From Coprinus comatus (Eukaryota > Basidiomycota > Agaricomycetes > Agaricales > Agaricaceae): a DNA stretch of 64,000 nt. The translations under genes were made by a program, and so were the position numbers. Position 1 is the stretch's first letter. Every line of letters starts with the position of its first letter. Below are positions 1 to 12,254 of the stretch, one piece after another. Where the stretch lies: assembly GCA_034638255.1 (NCBI GenBank), contig JAWPGT010000058.1, positions 62,001 to 126,000 of the forward strand, written 5' to 3'. A model generated the notes under the pieces. It was not told where the DNA came from. It searched no databases and saw nothing but the letters and a program-made list of their open reading frames with translations.

Positions 1-1407
1 AGTATCCATGGGAAGAACTCGATTCTGAAGATGGCATTCCAGGGTGGTTGAAGGATGAGATTCCGGGAACAGAGGTCACGCTTCTTGAAATAGTTGATGG
101 ACGCTGAGTTGGGTAGGGTAGCTGGTTGCGGGCGGGATAATTTGCGGGACTGATAGAGGGCGAAGGAATGAACGAACGAGATTCGTAACTCCGGCTTCCA
201 TGTGAGGCAGTGGAAGCCTCGTAGTGACTTGCTGGTACTGGCGAAGGCGATGAAGAATATTGGCTCAAATTATTTTGGCTAGGAGTGAATGGGGTTGTAA
301 GTGCGTGAAATTGGTTATTGGTGGTACTGGGTGCCCCAGCAGCTGGCCACGAGCTTTGAGGCGCCGTTGATGCATAGGGCTCGACTTTTGAGCTTCCTAG
401 AGGTAGTAGGCGATCGTGGCTTTCGCTATTAGGCCATGAGCAGGGCCCTCGTCCAACCTTATGGTTCTGCCAATTGTCAGAGGAATTCACAGGCTCGTAA
501 ATGGATGAAGGGCCTGATGGAGTGTTAGAGTATGGATAGCTGTATGGTCCATGAGTGTTTTGACCAAGACGGGAAGGAGGGATATCTTGGTGTAAACGAT
601 CTGAAGCGGGGTACTGTAGACGGGTATCACGGAAACTATCCGAAGGAAGTCCGTAGCGAGAGCTATATCGATTGTGGTTTTCGTAAGGTGACCCTTCGTG
701 TGAAACACGAGAATAATGCCCAGCGCCGCTTGGATCAAATGCTTCCTCATCTGTGTGAGGGGAATCCCCGAGTTCATGTCCGCTGATATCGTCCAGATGG
801 GAGTTGTCTAACTGGCGCAGCCCCGCAAAGTCTCCTCGTCGATTCTTCCTCTTGGAGTTATTAGGCCTACGTCGGTATACATAATCGGGGTATTTTGAAT
901 TGAAGTTATCCTTCAAGATTTTGGCTTGATCGAGGTAGAATTGCTTTTCTGACTGAAATAATCCATGTTATAATATATTCTCAGACCAGAAAATCGTGCT
1001 TACCATTGGCATTGAAGTCCATTCTTTACTTAACAGCTTGCTAATCTCGCCCGTGCGCATAGCCTGATTCTCAGCAGAAACTTGAGGTCTCCTTCGACGA
1101 GCAAATATCATGAAGGCGTTCATAGGACGTTTTGGAGTACCATCGGCATTCAGGGTTTGAGATGTTAGAGAGATATCTTCTATACGAGTGGCAGGTGAGA
1201 AAAAGCAGGCTAACCAAGGTGAGGAAGAGGAAACGAACCCTCAACTTCAGCTTCAATCCTCTGGCTTACAGAACCACCCTCTTCCGAGCCCGATAACGAC
1301 CCCCGTTCCTCCAGTCGCTCATTGTTTAGTGGTGGCAGAAGGTCTCCATTGCCATTAGCCCTGGGACGCGTTGTAGAGGACGCGTACGGAGGATCGTATT
1401 GGGTCAT
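1..1407 (-). CDS. HMG-box transcription factor, 3' end outside window
   Basis: A sequence-specific DNA-binding protein of the fungal MATA_HMG/Sox-like class. The ATG at 1407 opens a short acidic N-terminus. A 59-bp intron (1180-1238, phase 1) leads into the box motif KRPMNAFMIFARRRRPQ, and a 51-bp intron (953-1003) splits the box before SEKQFYLDQAKILKDNF and the basic tail PDYVYRRRPNNSKRKNRR. Both splice joins keep the HMG frame, which supports the model. Downstream the frame stays open to base 1 and is rich in Ser, Pro, Asn and Tyr, a typical low-complexity activation region. HMG proteins of this type control mating, fruiting or stress programmes in basidiomycetes; which of these applies here cannot be told. 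A GTAAGT donor near 1630 suggests a 5'UTR intron upstream of the ATG. Confidence 0.85.
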
Positions 1408-3378
1408 AGTGTGGGTGAGATATGGGGGCAGAAAGGATGTTGTTCAAGGGGAAAAATGAATTCAAGAGCGGGGTTGAGAAATATGTAAAATGAGGAAGCC
1501 TCACAACATCCAGTCGCGGGATGAATAGTAGAGTGTGGTTCTGAGATGAATCTGTATATGGTGACGGGAGGAACGAAACGCGGATACAGCGACGAGGTTT
1601 GTGATGAGGAGTGCCCTGTGCAGTACTTACCAAAAGGCTGCAACGACGGACCTTTGTATTTACTAACTTGAGCATCGAGATGCTGACGTATAAGTAATCC
1701 CAGTGATTTGAATCGACGATCTGACTTCTGGTTCGTGACAGTCACCGCTGCCAGGACATAGAGCCGGCTCGCTAGGCACAGCAGGTTGGATTTCAATTGA
1801 ATCGAATCTTCTTGGGATCTCCTTCCGAAGCATAACCGGGCCCTTGGGATTGCTTTCGGAGTAGGCCGAAAACACCTGAGCGACGTAAACCCCAAAAGGC
1901 TGAGCTGGGAGTCCTCGTGATGGTTTCAGAATGGTAACTCGCCTTCACAACGACAGTTCGCACAGATTGTGGCGTTGGGCGATGAAGTTTTGCCATGGTT
2001 CGTAGACCTTCTACTGAGGCAGATTATGTTGTGTAGTATCTGTCGAAATGTAACAACTAATGGGCCCAAAAAACCAGTTCTTGTGTGGTGGCTTTGTTTA
2101 CCCATTCTATCGTTCCTTCAGGGCTGAAATCTAGATCTGTCTGTTTGAATCGTATCATGACTTTCGGCCCTGACTCGGGTCCAGTTATTCGTCCATGAAC
2201 GAGCACTACAAGACTGCCCACTTGTGACACGACATTGCTCTACCTCTATGACCAGCTCTACTCTTTCAAAAGGCCAAGCACAAGGACACCAGTTTCCTAC
2301 GAATGTGGGGACATTCAATGGATAAAAAAAAGTAGTTTGACGTGTGACGTATCAGGGTTTCAACAGGAATGGCAAAAATGGTTGCTATTGGAAAATGCTG
2401 TGTCATGCGGTTCCGAACGGGGCGGATATGTACAAAAATTTGGTTAGACCTTGCCTGGCGACTTTGGTTGTTCTCGCAATCGTAATTCTGATATACACAG
2501 TATAACGAGATCAGCCAGAGGTTAGTTCCCTGTTAGTTCCTATATTCATTCCTCAGAGAAGAACTGGGGAGCAGTAGAGAGCAGGGCTGTTTAACTCACG
2601 TAAGTAGCTTCAACTGAGCCGCCCCTTGGAGTTTTAACATTCAATTTTCATCAATCTGTTATTTGGGATATACACTAATCATACTATATGGGCGGTAAAT
2701 GAAAAAAGCACAAGCTAAAAACACGTCGGCGTACGTTGTGACGAATCGATGAAAACCATGTATGTCGTCACTCACCGGGACCTTGAGACAAAGTGATACT
2801 TCTCACACTATACGTTGCGGATATTTTTCAAGGTTTAAACAGGAGCGTAGCGTGTATTTCCAGCACCTGGGTATCCGATTTTAGACCCCGTATATAGTAT
2901 TGACATTAGCCCAATTTCCAACGTAGAGCATCGATTACCCATGTTCCCTACAGCAGGCACCCGAAAAAACGTAATTATTGAGATCTAAGTCATGACATAC
3001 GCTTGTGTCGCGTAGCATAAAAGGGTAAATACCGATTGATGAATTGCTTTGAATTGAGTTTCGGCGGTAAACGGCTCTGTGGAAAAGGTTGTTTGTCATT
3101 ACATTGGGACATAGGGACTGTTCAAGTGAGCCTACAGCCAAAGTATACCTTACGGAATATATGTATTCCGTGTATGTTGTAAAGTGTGCTGGATAATGCA
3201 CAGGTGTAAAGAGTTAGACGAGTTCAAATTTTTTTTGGGTACTATCACGCCGTCACATCCTGCGTTACAGTATGTCACTGCTGACGTATTGATACAGATA
3301 TGGTCCGGAACACCTTCCATCGGAACTGAGCTCTAGATAAGAAGTTAACTTCCGAATCTACCAATTGTATCTTACAGA
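1408..3378. other. No confident gene; upstream region of the HMG gene
   Basis: Short minus-strand open frames at 1404-1996 have no recognisable domain and change frame repeatedly. They may be 5' leader exons of the HMG gene. From about 2000 to 3378 I see only short shadow frames and no repeat structure. The stretch probably holds divergent promoters for the HMG gene (-) and the nucleoside phosphorylase (+). Confidence 0.4.
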
Positions 3379-4932
3379 ATGAAGGACAGACTTACGGATG
3401 CAAGTAAGTTATAACATCTTTATATAAAATATAGACACTTAGCAACCGTTTTTCTAGATTTTCCTCGAACAGCAGACCAACGAGTATATCATCTAGGGTT
3501 GAGGCATGGTGAAGTTGCCAATCGAATTGTATGGAGCACTTCCCATCACCCTAACATCAGAATAACCGGCATTTAGATTACAGTAGGCTCTCCATCCAGA
3601 GCTAGGGCAGTTTCAGAATTTCTGGACAATCAACCCAAAAGATTCGAGTTGTATTCAGAGCGAGGATTCCTAACCATCACTGGTCGATATCAAGGAGTTC
3701 CGATCTCTATTGTAAGTATTGGTATGGGGAGCCCAAATATGGATTTCTTTGTCCGCGAAATTCGTGAATGTCTTCAGGGCGACATGGTTGTAGTTAGGTT
3801 TGGTTTATCAACTATTTCGCATATTCAATTATCTAAGCAATTTGTTCATTCAGGCTTGGGTCCTGTGGCGCACTTATTGACGTCCCGGTTGGATCAGTCG
3901 TAATTCCACAAGCTTGTGTAGCTGTGAACCGTAACGTCGACTTCGATTTTTCGAGACAGGAAGTTGAAAATGAGGAGCCGCCGTACCGAATCAGTAAACT
4001 TGTAGGTTCCATGTTCTTGGTAGTGAGGAAAATATGCGGTTAACAGCGTGTGACGATTTTTAGGTTCCAGCTGATCAGACACTCCACAAAAAGGCGAGTA
4101 AAATCATGTCGGGTCATACCTACAAGGCGCAAACTCAAGTCGACTATCAACCCCCCAATTCAGTTGGCAGAAGTACTTCAAAATACCAAGCCTCGGGACT
4201 GGGAGCCACCCATTCTCCCAGCCACTGTAAATGCATCGGCTGATAGGTATGAAAAGATGATTGAGACTTGGTTAGATGATAGGCCTGATTATAGATGAAG
4301 CTTTTACTCTTCTCAAGGGAGGCAAACTTCCTTTCCAGATCAGAACTCAGGTCTCATTGACCAGCTTTTGAGCTCTGTAGAAGGCCTGTCAACATTGGAG
4401 GTTAGTCACCTTTCCACCTGCCCAATATATTATTAAACAGCTTAATCCGCTCTTTGTCCAGATGGAAACTTTTCATCTCTACCACCTCGCCGCATGTTGG
4501 AATAACGGACGACACAATCTGAAGACCCAAGATACTGTTCCTCTTACCGCCAAACCCGTAGAACCCGTGATGACTTCACCATCTGTTGCCACTGCCCAAC
4601 CCGCACCCGGTCCTTCGTCAAATTCCACCATCAGAGCCGCTGGAGTGCAGATGGTCTTCGCTTCTCGGCTATCTCAGGATTTCATTACCCCAGAACAAGT
4701 AACGCACCTTGAGAAATGGACAGGAAGGGTAAGAATACTTGTTCGACATCCAACTGGATGACCTGTTGACGATTGGCCGCACAAAAGGCCGTGTTAGACG
4801 CATTGACAAGCTTCGAGATCCCAGAAGACGTGAGTAAATCCTCTCAAAGAGGTCGTCGTGCGTTGACTTATCCGTACAATATTTTAGCGGTTGGAAAGCG
4901 AACAAACAAGTGTCTGGAAGATGAGCGTGTAA
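3379..4932 (+). CDS. Nucleoside phosphorylase, uridine phosphorylase type (PNP_UDP_1)
   Basis: Cytosolic enzyme predicted to split uridine-type nucleosides with phosphate for pyrimidine salvage. The ATG at 3379 opens a short exon, then the frame runs through ADQRVYHLGLRHGEVANRI and ITVGSPSRARAVSEFL (phosphate-binding area). The core is GRYQGVPISIVSIGMGSPN, followed by LGSCGALIDVPVGSVVIPQ and the C-terminal METFHLYHLAACW, which matches the Met-Glu motif that contacts ribose in this family. About eight small introns are needed. One, 4094-4163, has a GC donor (AAG|GCGAGT) and is the only splice that restores the frame from VPADQTLHKK to LAEVLQ. A Pro/Ser/Thr-rich stretch (residues encoded about 4520-4640) interrupts the C-terminal part and looks like a fungal insertion. 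The stop is TAA at 4930. Convergent with the F-box gene at 5201. Confidence 0.82.
4094..4163 (+). other. GC-AG intron in the nucleoside phosphorylase gene
   Basis: Donor AAG|GCGAGT, acceptor TTCAG, 70 bp, phase 0. The GT donors tested nearby either break the frame or give an intron of about 25 bp. Confidence 0.7.
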
Positions 4933-5200
4933 GCCACTAAGTCTCTGGCGTTCTAGGAGTACTTTATTTATTTATTCTGTTATTCTATAATTTTAACGGA
5001 ATCAATACACAATGTACATCGTATGCCTTTCCGCAAGCACGGTGACACTGGGCTGGGGTCCCAGAAGGGTGGATTGAACTTTAATCGATCGATACCATGC
5101 TGTAATACCCAAGTTACAACAAACGGCGTGATCGAAAGAAGGTATATCTGAATAGGAAACCAAAACCCGAAAACTGGTCGTGCTAAACTAATCCTGGATA

Positions 5201-7211
5201 TCAGGTCCATATGACATCCAGAACGCCCAAAGTCCTGAGTGATTCAACCTCCGGCTGACCTATCCGCTTACAATCCTCGATGCGTAAATATAGTATCTGA
5301 GCCGGTTGAGTACTGATAACGTCAATACTCGAAAATGCATTTGTCGCCGCGCCGGAAGTACCCTGCGTGGTTCCCATGCATCCAACATTCTGAGGTTTTT
5401 GACCCTGGCAGCAATTCCTACGTAGTGGACGAATTACCCTTCCCTTGGTAGGCGACTCAGCGATCTTTTGTTTTTCAAGTCCTTCACCCTCGGCTGGTCT
5501 AGAGCAAGTCGATATGGAGTCAAAAAAAATACTTGGGCTCTGATTAGGTTCTCCACAAAGCGGGGGCGAGGTTCTTCTATTCCTGATTGATACAAGTTCC
5601 CGCAGGCATGCGAACTCCACGTCGTTACAGCCCCAGAATGTTAAGGCTTCAAGTTTGGGACAAACTCTAAAGATATGCCGTTGTTGTGAGACCGGTTTGG
5701 AAGTTATTTGTATCAGAACCTCTTGTAGGCTCCGAATTAATGCTCCCGCATTGACACAGTGCTCAATTGTAAGGGAGATTAGAGCAGGAAGGTATCCAAG
5801 GAGCACCCTTGCGAATTCAGGGTCAGATGGTATTGTCCAGGATGTCAACGTGAGATGTGTCAAACGTGGAAGTCGTGGATCGCGGAAAATGTCAACAAGA
5901 GCTGGGAAGCATGGTAAAGGTTTGATGTTGACTTTTGTCTCGCCTTGGCCACCGATAAAGGAGATTTCCAAATTCTCAAGGTTAGGGAAAATCATTTTTT
6001 GAAATGTATATCTGGCCGATTGTTCAGACATACATTGAAGATTCAATTCCTTGAGTTGGGTGTGTTCAAGTACGTGCGGCTTTACATTTGGGTGATTGAA
6101 GAAAATAGATATTTCATCGGAAGTAGTAGAAATGGAAGGGGAGCGCTCATCAAGCCACAGATCCATTCTGGTGAGTGACGGAACATAGAAATAGGATAGA
6201 AATTTTGTGATATCTCTGGCTTGAGGATTGCTCCATTCGAGTGTTCGGAGATGCAGCAAAGGTGTTCCTCGGGCTGGAGGAGCGGTAGTAAGAGGAATGG
6301 TATTAAACACGACGAGCTCCTCCAAGCGTGGGGTGCGTAGTAGGAACTGGCACAAGGCGAACATTGACAATCGTGATTGTTGAGTCGACTTCATTGACAT
6401 GAATGATAAATCGAGGGTTGTTAAGTCCGCGAGTACTTGAGGAGGAATGGAAAATGGAAGGATGTTTTCAATCTTGAGGAACTTCACCCGACATTGATAC
6501 GAGAGAGTGGGTCGTGTATGGGGAGGGCAACTCGTTTCCGAAGGAGGTTCTTTCATAGACTGAGAGAGTAAGGTTTGTGAGTACCGAGTAATTGAGAAAT
6601 ACTGGGTTCCTCAGTTCTCCTAAGCATATCGCCAGTGCCTCTTTAAAACGACTTTGGAAATTGAAGGTACTAAGACGAGAAAAATGCGGCTTGAGCATGG
6701 CGAACATATCTTTCACCTGGCGTTGGTCTTCGTCATTCGATGTGTCTCGAGAAACACGATGTACAACATGCAATGGAAATGCATATGAGCGACGTAGCCA
6801 TTCATGAAGCATTTCCTGGTTTTGTACTCCTCCATTAAAGTATACATATGACCACAATTCCGGGGACGAGATTGCCAAGTGATTCCAAAAACGGCATACA
6901 TGGGATATGGTGAGAGGTGTCCAGAAAGTTGCTATTTTAGGAGTGGCGCTGACTTGTTGAAAATCGGCTTGCACGAAGAGCAAAAACACTCGAAGTAATA
7001 GTTCAGAAGGGAGTCGATAAATAGGTATGAGCATTTTTTTGACTTCTTCCTTCCTAACTTGTAAACCTTGTCGCTCTTTCTCGACCGAGGTTTTCAGGGC
7101 TTGCATTTCGTCGATGATTTTCTGAAAATCAGCTTCCCGCCGGTCGAGTACTTGCAGTTGAGCATCCAGAATTGTCAACTCTCGGTCATGTTCTTGATAT
7201 ACAGTTCTCAT
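5201..7211 (-). CDS. F-box protein with LRR-like C-terminus
   Basis: Predicted substrate receptor of an SCF ubiquitin ligase. The ATG at 7211 starts a coiled coil of about 60 residues (heptad-rich DRELTILDAQLQVLDRREAD). An F-box follows (IYRLPSELLLRVFLLF, then ISHVCRFWNHLAISSPELW), the usual arrangement in Agaricomycetes F-box families. The rest has leucine-rich repeats (LTTLDLSF, LKELNLQC, LENLEISFIGG, RLTHLTLTSW, LISLTIEHC, LEALTFWGC). Two overlapping frames are joined by one phase-0 intron of about 82 bp, which links LTNLTLS to FLKIENILPF. The last roughly 100 residues are less repetitive and end just before 5201. The substrate is unknown. Confidence 0.8.
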
Positions 7212-7575
7212 GTGTACGGTTATGTTCGGAAGTAGATTGTTTCTGGGGTGCGAGCAAGGAAAGAAAAAGTGGAACGCGTAGCGGCGAAGTCATGTGATCG
7301 ATTACGTAATATTATTCCTGACTTGAATTTCGAATGGTGTCCATTACCCACTACCCAGCTCCTGCCAATTTAACTGAATATTTCGACATTGAGCCTCGTG
7401 TATATTTTTTTCGCTAAAGCCCCAAATCTATATAAAGAAATTCCTACCTCCAATGAAGCTTTCCAAAAAAGCCGAGTTCCACATGCCTTACTTTCAAGTT
7501 CACGTAATCTGGTTAAGAAAAGAACCACGATTTGATAAATTGTCCATGCTGCTTCTTCGAGATCAGGGGACACTG

Positions 7576-7582
7576 TATAAAA
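7576..7582 (+). promoter_or_regulatory. TATA box of the GH31 gene
   Basis: TATAAAA lies 47-53 bp upstream of the ATG at 7629. That spacing puts transcription start near 7605 and favours the ATG at 7629 over the in-frame ATG at 7602. Confidence 0.5.
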
Positions 7583-7628
7583 GGCCTCCAGCCCTGTGAC
7601 AATGTGTAGGGTGACCTTCACCTATACA

Positions 7629-10600
7629 ATGCTCCTCTCGAACCTACTTTCTGTGTTTTTTGTTCTCCGCAGAGTTCAATGCACCACTGGGAAATATAGT
7701 GTTACACAAACCCAGCTGGCGCCAGGAAATCTTGACAATGCCCAAGTGAATGGGCCGGGTTCCTCGTATGCAGACTGTCCAGGTATGTTCTGAGATCTCA
7801 TTTACGTGTTTACTACTAAATTGAAAAATTGAATGCAGGTTACATCTTGAGTAAACTCAAGGAGCGTCAAAATGGGCTTATTGCACAACTCGTATTGGGC
7901 GGAGCCCCTTGCAATTTATTTGGAAAAGACGTTGTGAATCTTTCTATCGAAGTCTCTTATGAAACTAAATCACGGTGCGCTATTTATGCTTTCAGTTTTG
8001 AGAGTTTGACTTTGAGGTTTAATTACCTCATATTAGTTTGCACGTCAAAATACAAGACGTTGAAGATCAACAGTACACTATTCCTGAAAGTGTATTTGAA
8101 CGACCCATACCCGATAAAAATCACAAAGAAGGAAACTCTGATCTAGTTTTTCAATATAGCAACAAGCCGTTTGCATTCTGGATCACTCGTCGTTCCAAGC
8201 CGAATGAAATGCCGCTTTTTGATACCAGGCTTACCTCACTACCTCTGACACCAACAAATGTGGTAGGTAGCAAAAATGAAACTCTGCCTCTCAACGATTT
8301 CAATCTCAAATTCGCGGACCAATATCTCGAGGCACGTTCCTTGTTCCCACTAAAAAGATGAAGGAAAAAGGACTGATTTGAATGATGTACAAAATTTCGT
8401 AGATTACATCGGCTTTGCCATTGGACACGAATATATATGGCCTAGGAGAAGTAGTTGCTAATTCTGGATTTCGAAGAGCCATTGGCTCGGAGGGTGGCAC
8501 CATACAAACCATGTGGGCACGAGATGCTGCAGATCCCGTTGACGAAAATATGTAGGTTTATTTTGAATGTGGATCTGTTTGACCTTCCTGACAACTACAT
8601 ACTTTAGCTATGGATCACATCCCATGTATATGGAACATAGATTTGATCCTGAAACTAAGAAATCCAGCTCACATGGCGTATTTCTACTCAGGTAAGTATT
8701 CACGTAGGGGTAACATGTCTCCGCTCACTGCCATTACTTCAAGTGCTGCAGGCTCTGATATTCTTCTCGTTACACCACGAGGAACTCAGCAATCATTGGT
8801 TCAATTTCGAATGATCGGAGGGATCTTGGATTTCTACTTTCTGTCCGGTCCAACTCCTCAGAATGTGATTGAGCAATACGGTGAGGTAGTTGGGCTTCCT
8901 GCTTGGCAACCTCGTTGGGGTTTTGGCTTCCATCTATGCAGGTCTGTTATTGTTCATGTCCCACCGCCCATGGCCCAAATCAGGAGGTGGTATTTATATA
9001 TAACTAATCAACATGACAATTGTTCTAGGTGGGGGTATCAAAATCTCAATGAAACCCGAGAACAAGTGACCAAGATGAAGTAGTCTAATATTCCTTTAGA
9101 AGGTACTTGGGTTTAATTGTTCAAAGCCGTCGGGAAATCAGCTGATTGTTAATCTGGGGTGGTTCATGGATGCAGTAATGTGGAATGATATCGATCTGTA
9201 TCATGCTGTTCGGGACTTTACGACAGATCCAGTTAGCTATCCTGCAGAAGACGTGCGAAAATTTATTAGGGAATTGGTGAGAGTAGATTTCACTTCCAGT
9301 GATTAATAGGTTCAAGATATACTGATGTGTAGGGCTATGGTATAAAAAACCCAGGCTAACAACAACCAACGCTGTCCGTATAACAAATTTTCTGACCACA
9401 TACCCTATCTGTCTGACTATAGGCACCGTACAGATATTCCTATTGTTGATGCAGCCATTCCAAAGCAGGTTAACGAATCGGATTTAGTAAGTCTTCCACC
9501 CTTATCTGTTGGTGATCACACAATTCATATATGGAATAATAGTATGTCCCGTATCTAGACGGTGCCTCCAAGTAAGTGAACACAAAATATTAGAGATTTC
9601 TGGCGACTGCTAAGTGCAATACTAGAAACGTTTTCATCCGAAACCCAGATGGATCGGAGTATATTGGGCAAGTTTGGCCTGGATATACCGTCAGTTATTT
9701 CTGCCTACAAACCCCCGCTTCCCGTGACTCATAAGGTTCACTAGGTTTTCCCCGACTGGTTCCACGAGGAAGTCCAAGAATGGTGGACGGCCGCCTTCAG
9801 GAACTGGGCCCGCGATGGAGTGGAATTTTCCGGGATATGGTTAGACATGAACGAGGCTAGCTCCTTTTGCGACGGCTCTTGGTACGGCACATAGCTTTAG
9901 AAGCTCAATACAGGTCTGACCTCAGCATAGCGGGACGGACGCTGATCTTTCCAACACGAGTCCCCCTTTTACTCTTCCCGGAGATCCAGGTAACCCAATC
10001 TTAGGTGAGAAAATACATGTAATACTAGATTTGTAACCTTTCCCCAACTGACTGGTAAACCGCTGTCCAGATTACCCTGAATGGTGGGTGGAAAACATGA
10101 TGATGGTTCCCATATGTTACCTGACGTCTGTTAAGCTACAATGCGACAATATTCGGGCCCAGCGGTAATATCACTGTCAACGGACGCCTCACATGTCAAA
10201 CCACAGCAACAGCCCACGCTTCTTACCTCATTCAACGCAGAGGATTAGGCGCGGGGAATCAGACAGGGGTGGAGCTTAACACACCTCCTTATGCAATCCA
10301 CAACGGTATGGATATTCGATGAGAACTTACGTGTTGCTTTCTTATTTTAACCTTCTGGACTCGCAGCTAACGGTCGACTATCTTTACACGCCTTGGCCAC
10401 TAACGCAACTCATTCAGATGGGCAGGTTGAACTGGATGTCCATAATCTTTGGGGATTAATGGAAGAGAAAGCAACATATACTGCGCTTCGCGAAATTCAA
10501 CCGACAAAGCGACCATTTTTGATCAGCCGTTCTACTTTCCCTTCCTCCGGCCGGTGGACTGGCCATTGGGTAAAGATTTTGATTTGCGCCGCCAAAGTTA

Positions 10601-11865
10601 AAACTCAGACTTCTGTCTTCAGCTTGGTGATAACTTTAGTTTATGGTCCTATCTCCGGTTCAGTATTGCTGTTCGTATCACTATCTGTCAGGTGGTAGTT
10701 GGACCTCCACTGATATACCTAACTTCTTCACACAGGGCGTTCTCCAGTTCCAATTATTCCAAATCCCTTTTGTCGGCGCGGATACTTGCGGATTTAGTAT
10801 GTATTCGAAAGATCTGTTTTCTTGGTCAGCAATAATTGAATCTACATGTGAACCAGATGGAAACACGGACGAAGAGCTATGTAATCGTTGGATGCAACTT
10901 TCCGCTTTCACTCCCTTTTACCGCAACCACAATATCCGTGGTGCTATACCTCAAGAGCCTTACCGTTGGGACTCGGTAGCCAATTCTTCTCGCACTGTCT
11001 TAGCCATCCGCTACTCATTGCTTCCATACTGGGTGCGTGCTGTTCATAGTCGGCTATCATCTCATTCTCATGTGTTTCAAGTACACTTTGTTCGCGAACT
11101 CGTCTTCATTCGGCACTCCCCCTGTTCGAGCGCTCTTCTTCGAGTTTCCTGATGAGCCTGAATTGTTCGCGGTAGATTCTCAATTCCTTATTGGACGTAA
11201 TATCCTCGTGACACCAGTTCTCCTTCCCAACACATCAACCGTTGAAGGTTAGTCAGAAAATGCTATTTCTCCTATCATGGCGGTCGACGCCAACAACTCA
11301 TCAACCTGTTTTTTTTTAAATACATTCTCGTCAAAAAGGAATTTTCCCAGGTCGAGGTTCTATCATTTGGCGGGATTGGTACACCCACGCAGTTGTTAAT
11401 ACCACAGCCGGGGAACCCACAATACTCTCAGCCCCTCTAAATCACATCAACGTTCACATTAGAGATGGTTCAATTTTCCTACTCCATTCCAAACCAAATT
11501 ACACCATAACAGAAACATCTCAAGGTCCTTACTCCCTTTTAATTTCTCTCTCACCTACTCTTCATGCATTCGGTACCGCATATATTGATGACGGAGAGAG
11601 TTACCCACCGGGATCCCATAAATCTCTCACATTCACTTCTACAGGTGGTGAATTACGGGTATCAAATAAAGGTTCTTTCCATATTGATCAAAAACTTGAA
11701 CTGGTAACCATTCTGGGTGTTCCGGCTCGACCCCGGTCTGTGAAGGTTCTGGTTCTTGGTCGAGAGGTGAAACTGTCGGGTTGGCAATATGTGTCGAATT
11801 TACAGAAACTCGTGATAGAAGTGGATATCGATTTCAACGAGCCATTCTTGATCAAATGGAATTGA
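7629..11865 (+). CDS. GH31 alpha-glucosidase, secreted; one in-frame stop
   Basis: Secreted retaining alpha-glucosidase (starch, maltose or related alpha-glucans). The ATG at 7629 gives a signal peptide (MLLSNLLSVFFVLRRVQC). About fourteen small introns follow. GH31 landmarks in order: LPLDTNIYGLGE, LPAWQPRWGFGFHLCRWGY, WNDIDLYHAVRDFT, IPIVDAAIPK, the nucleophile motif GIWLDMNEASSFCDGS, NLWGLMEE, the acid/base motif GDNFSLWSYLRFSIA, and FQIPFVGADTCGF, then a C-terminal beta domain ending IKWN. All catalytic residues are present. The intron at 8332-8402 has a GC donor. The oddity is a TAG at 9081-9083, in frame between EQVTKMK and SNIPLE, with no alternative splice that removes it. The gene is therefore either freshly inactivated, a variant allele, or read through. 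Homologues normally carry a polar or small residue at this site. Confidence 0.85.
8332..8402 (+). other. GC-AG intron in the GH31 gene
   Basis: Donor GAG|GCACGT, acceptor TCGTAG, 71 bp, phase 0. It joins FADQYLE to ITSALPLDTNIYGLGE, which matches the GH31 consensus. The nearby GT at 8336 is in the wrong phase. Confidence 0.75.
9081..9083 (+). other. Premature TAG in the GH31 reading frame
   Basis: Read in the frame fixed by the exon encoding WGYQNLNETREQVTKMK and by the following SNIPLE. It sits about one third into the protein, before both catalytic residues. Confidence 0.75.
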
Positions 11866-12254
11866 ATTGATTCTATTGTTGCGGCGGCATTTATCATTTT
11901 TCACTTTTCTTTTTTCCCATGTCTTTTGTTTGATTGTTTTGCTGTTGACCGCGGTAGATATTATTACGTTGGTGTAATAGATCCACGCGAGGAGGAATTA
12001 TATGAAATTTAACTTTGTTTCGCTAAATTGACGCTCTCGTCAGTTCTCCCGTGTTTTGCGCTTAGTCCCAAACAAAGTCCGCAGCACTCGCCAAAACAGT
12101 GCACAGAAAGAAAAAAAATCAGCTTATGATAAAGACTAACATTGTTCTGCGGGTACAAGTAAGAAATCAATGTCACCACATGACAGAAAAAACGGAAGAT
12201 ATCTGATTAGGGGACATTAAAATAAAGTTAAAAAAAAGGTGTTCCAAAAATAAA
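11866..12254. other. Convergent 3' region, no gene seen
   Basis: AT-rich sequence between the GH31 stop and the stop of the zf-4CXXC_R1 gene on the other strand. I see only probable 3' UTR. Confidence 0.5.

Noticed and set aside
1404..1996. Separate gene upstream of the HMG factor
   Set aside because: Frames are inconsistent and no family is recognised; left as possible 5' leader exons.
4081..4300. Apparent frameshift in the nucleoside phosphorylase
   Set aside because: Explained by a GC-AG intron in phase 0.
5655..6178. Plus-strand frames opposite the F-box gene
   Set aside because: Antisense shadows of LRR coding sequence.
6468..6556. Two overlapping F-box ORFs as separate genes or a frameshift
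   Set aside because: A GT-AG intron of about 82 bp joins them in phase.
7602..7628. Upstream ATG of the GH31 gene as start
   Set aside because: ATG at 7629 gives a better signal peptide and a better distance to the TATA box.
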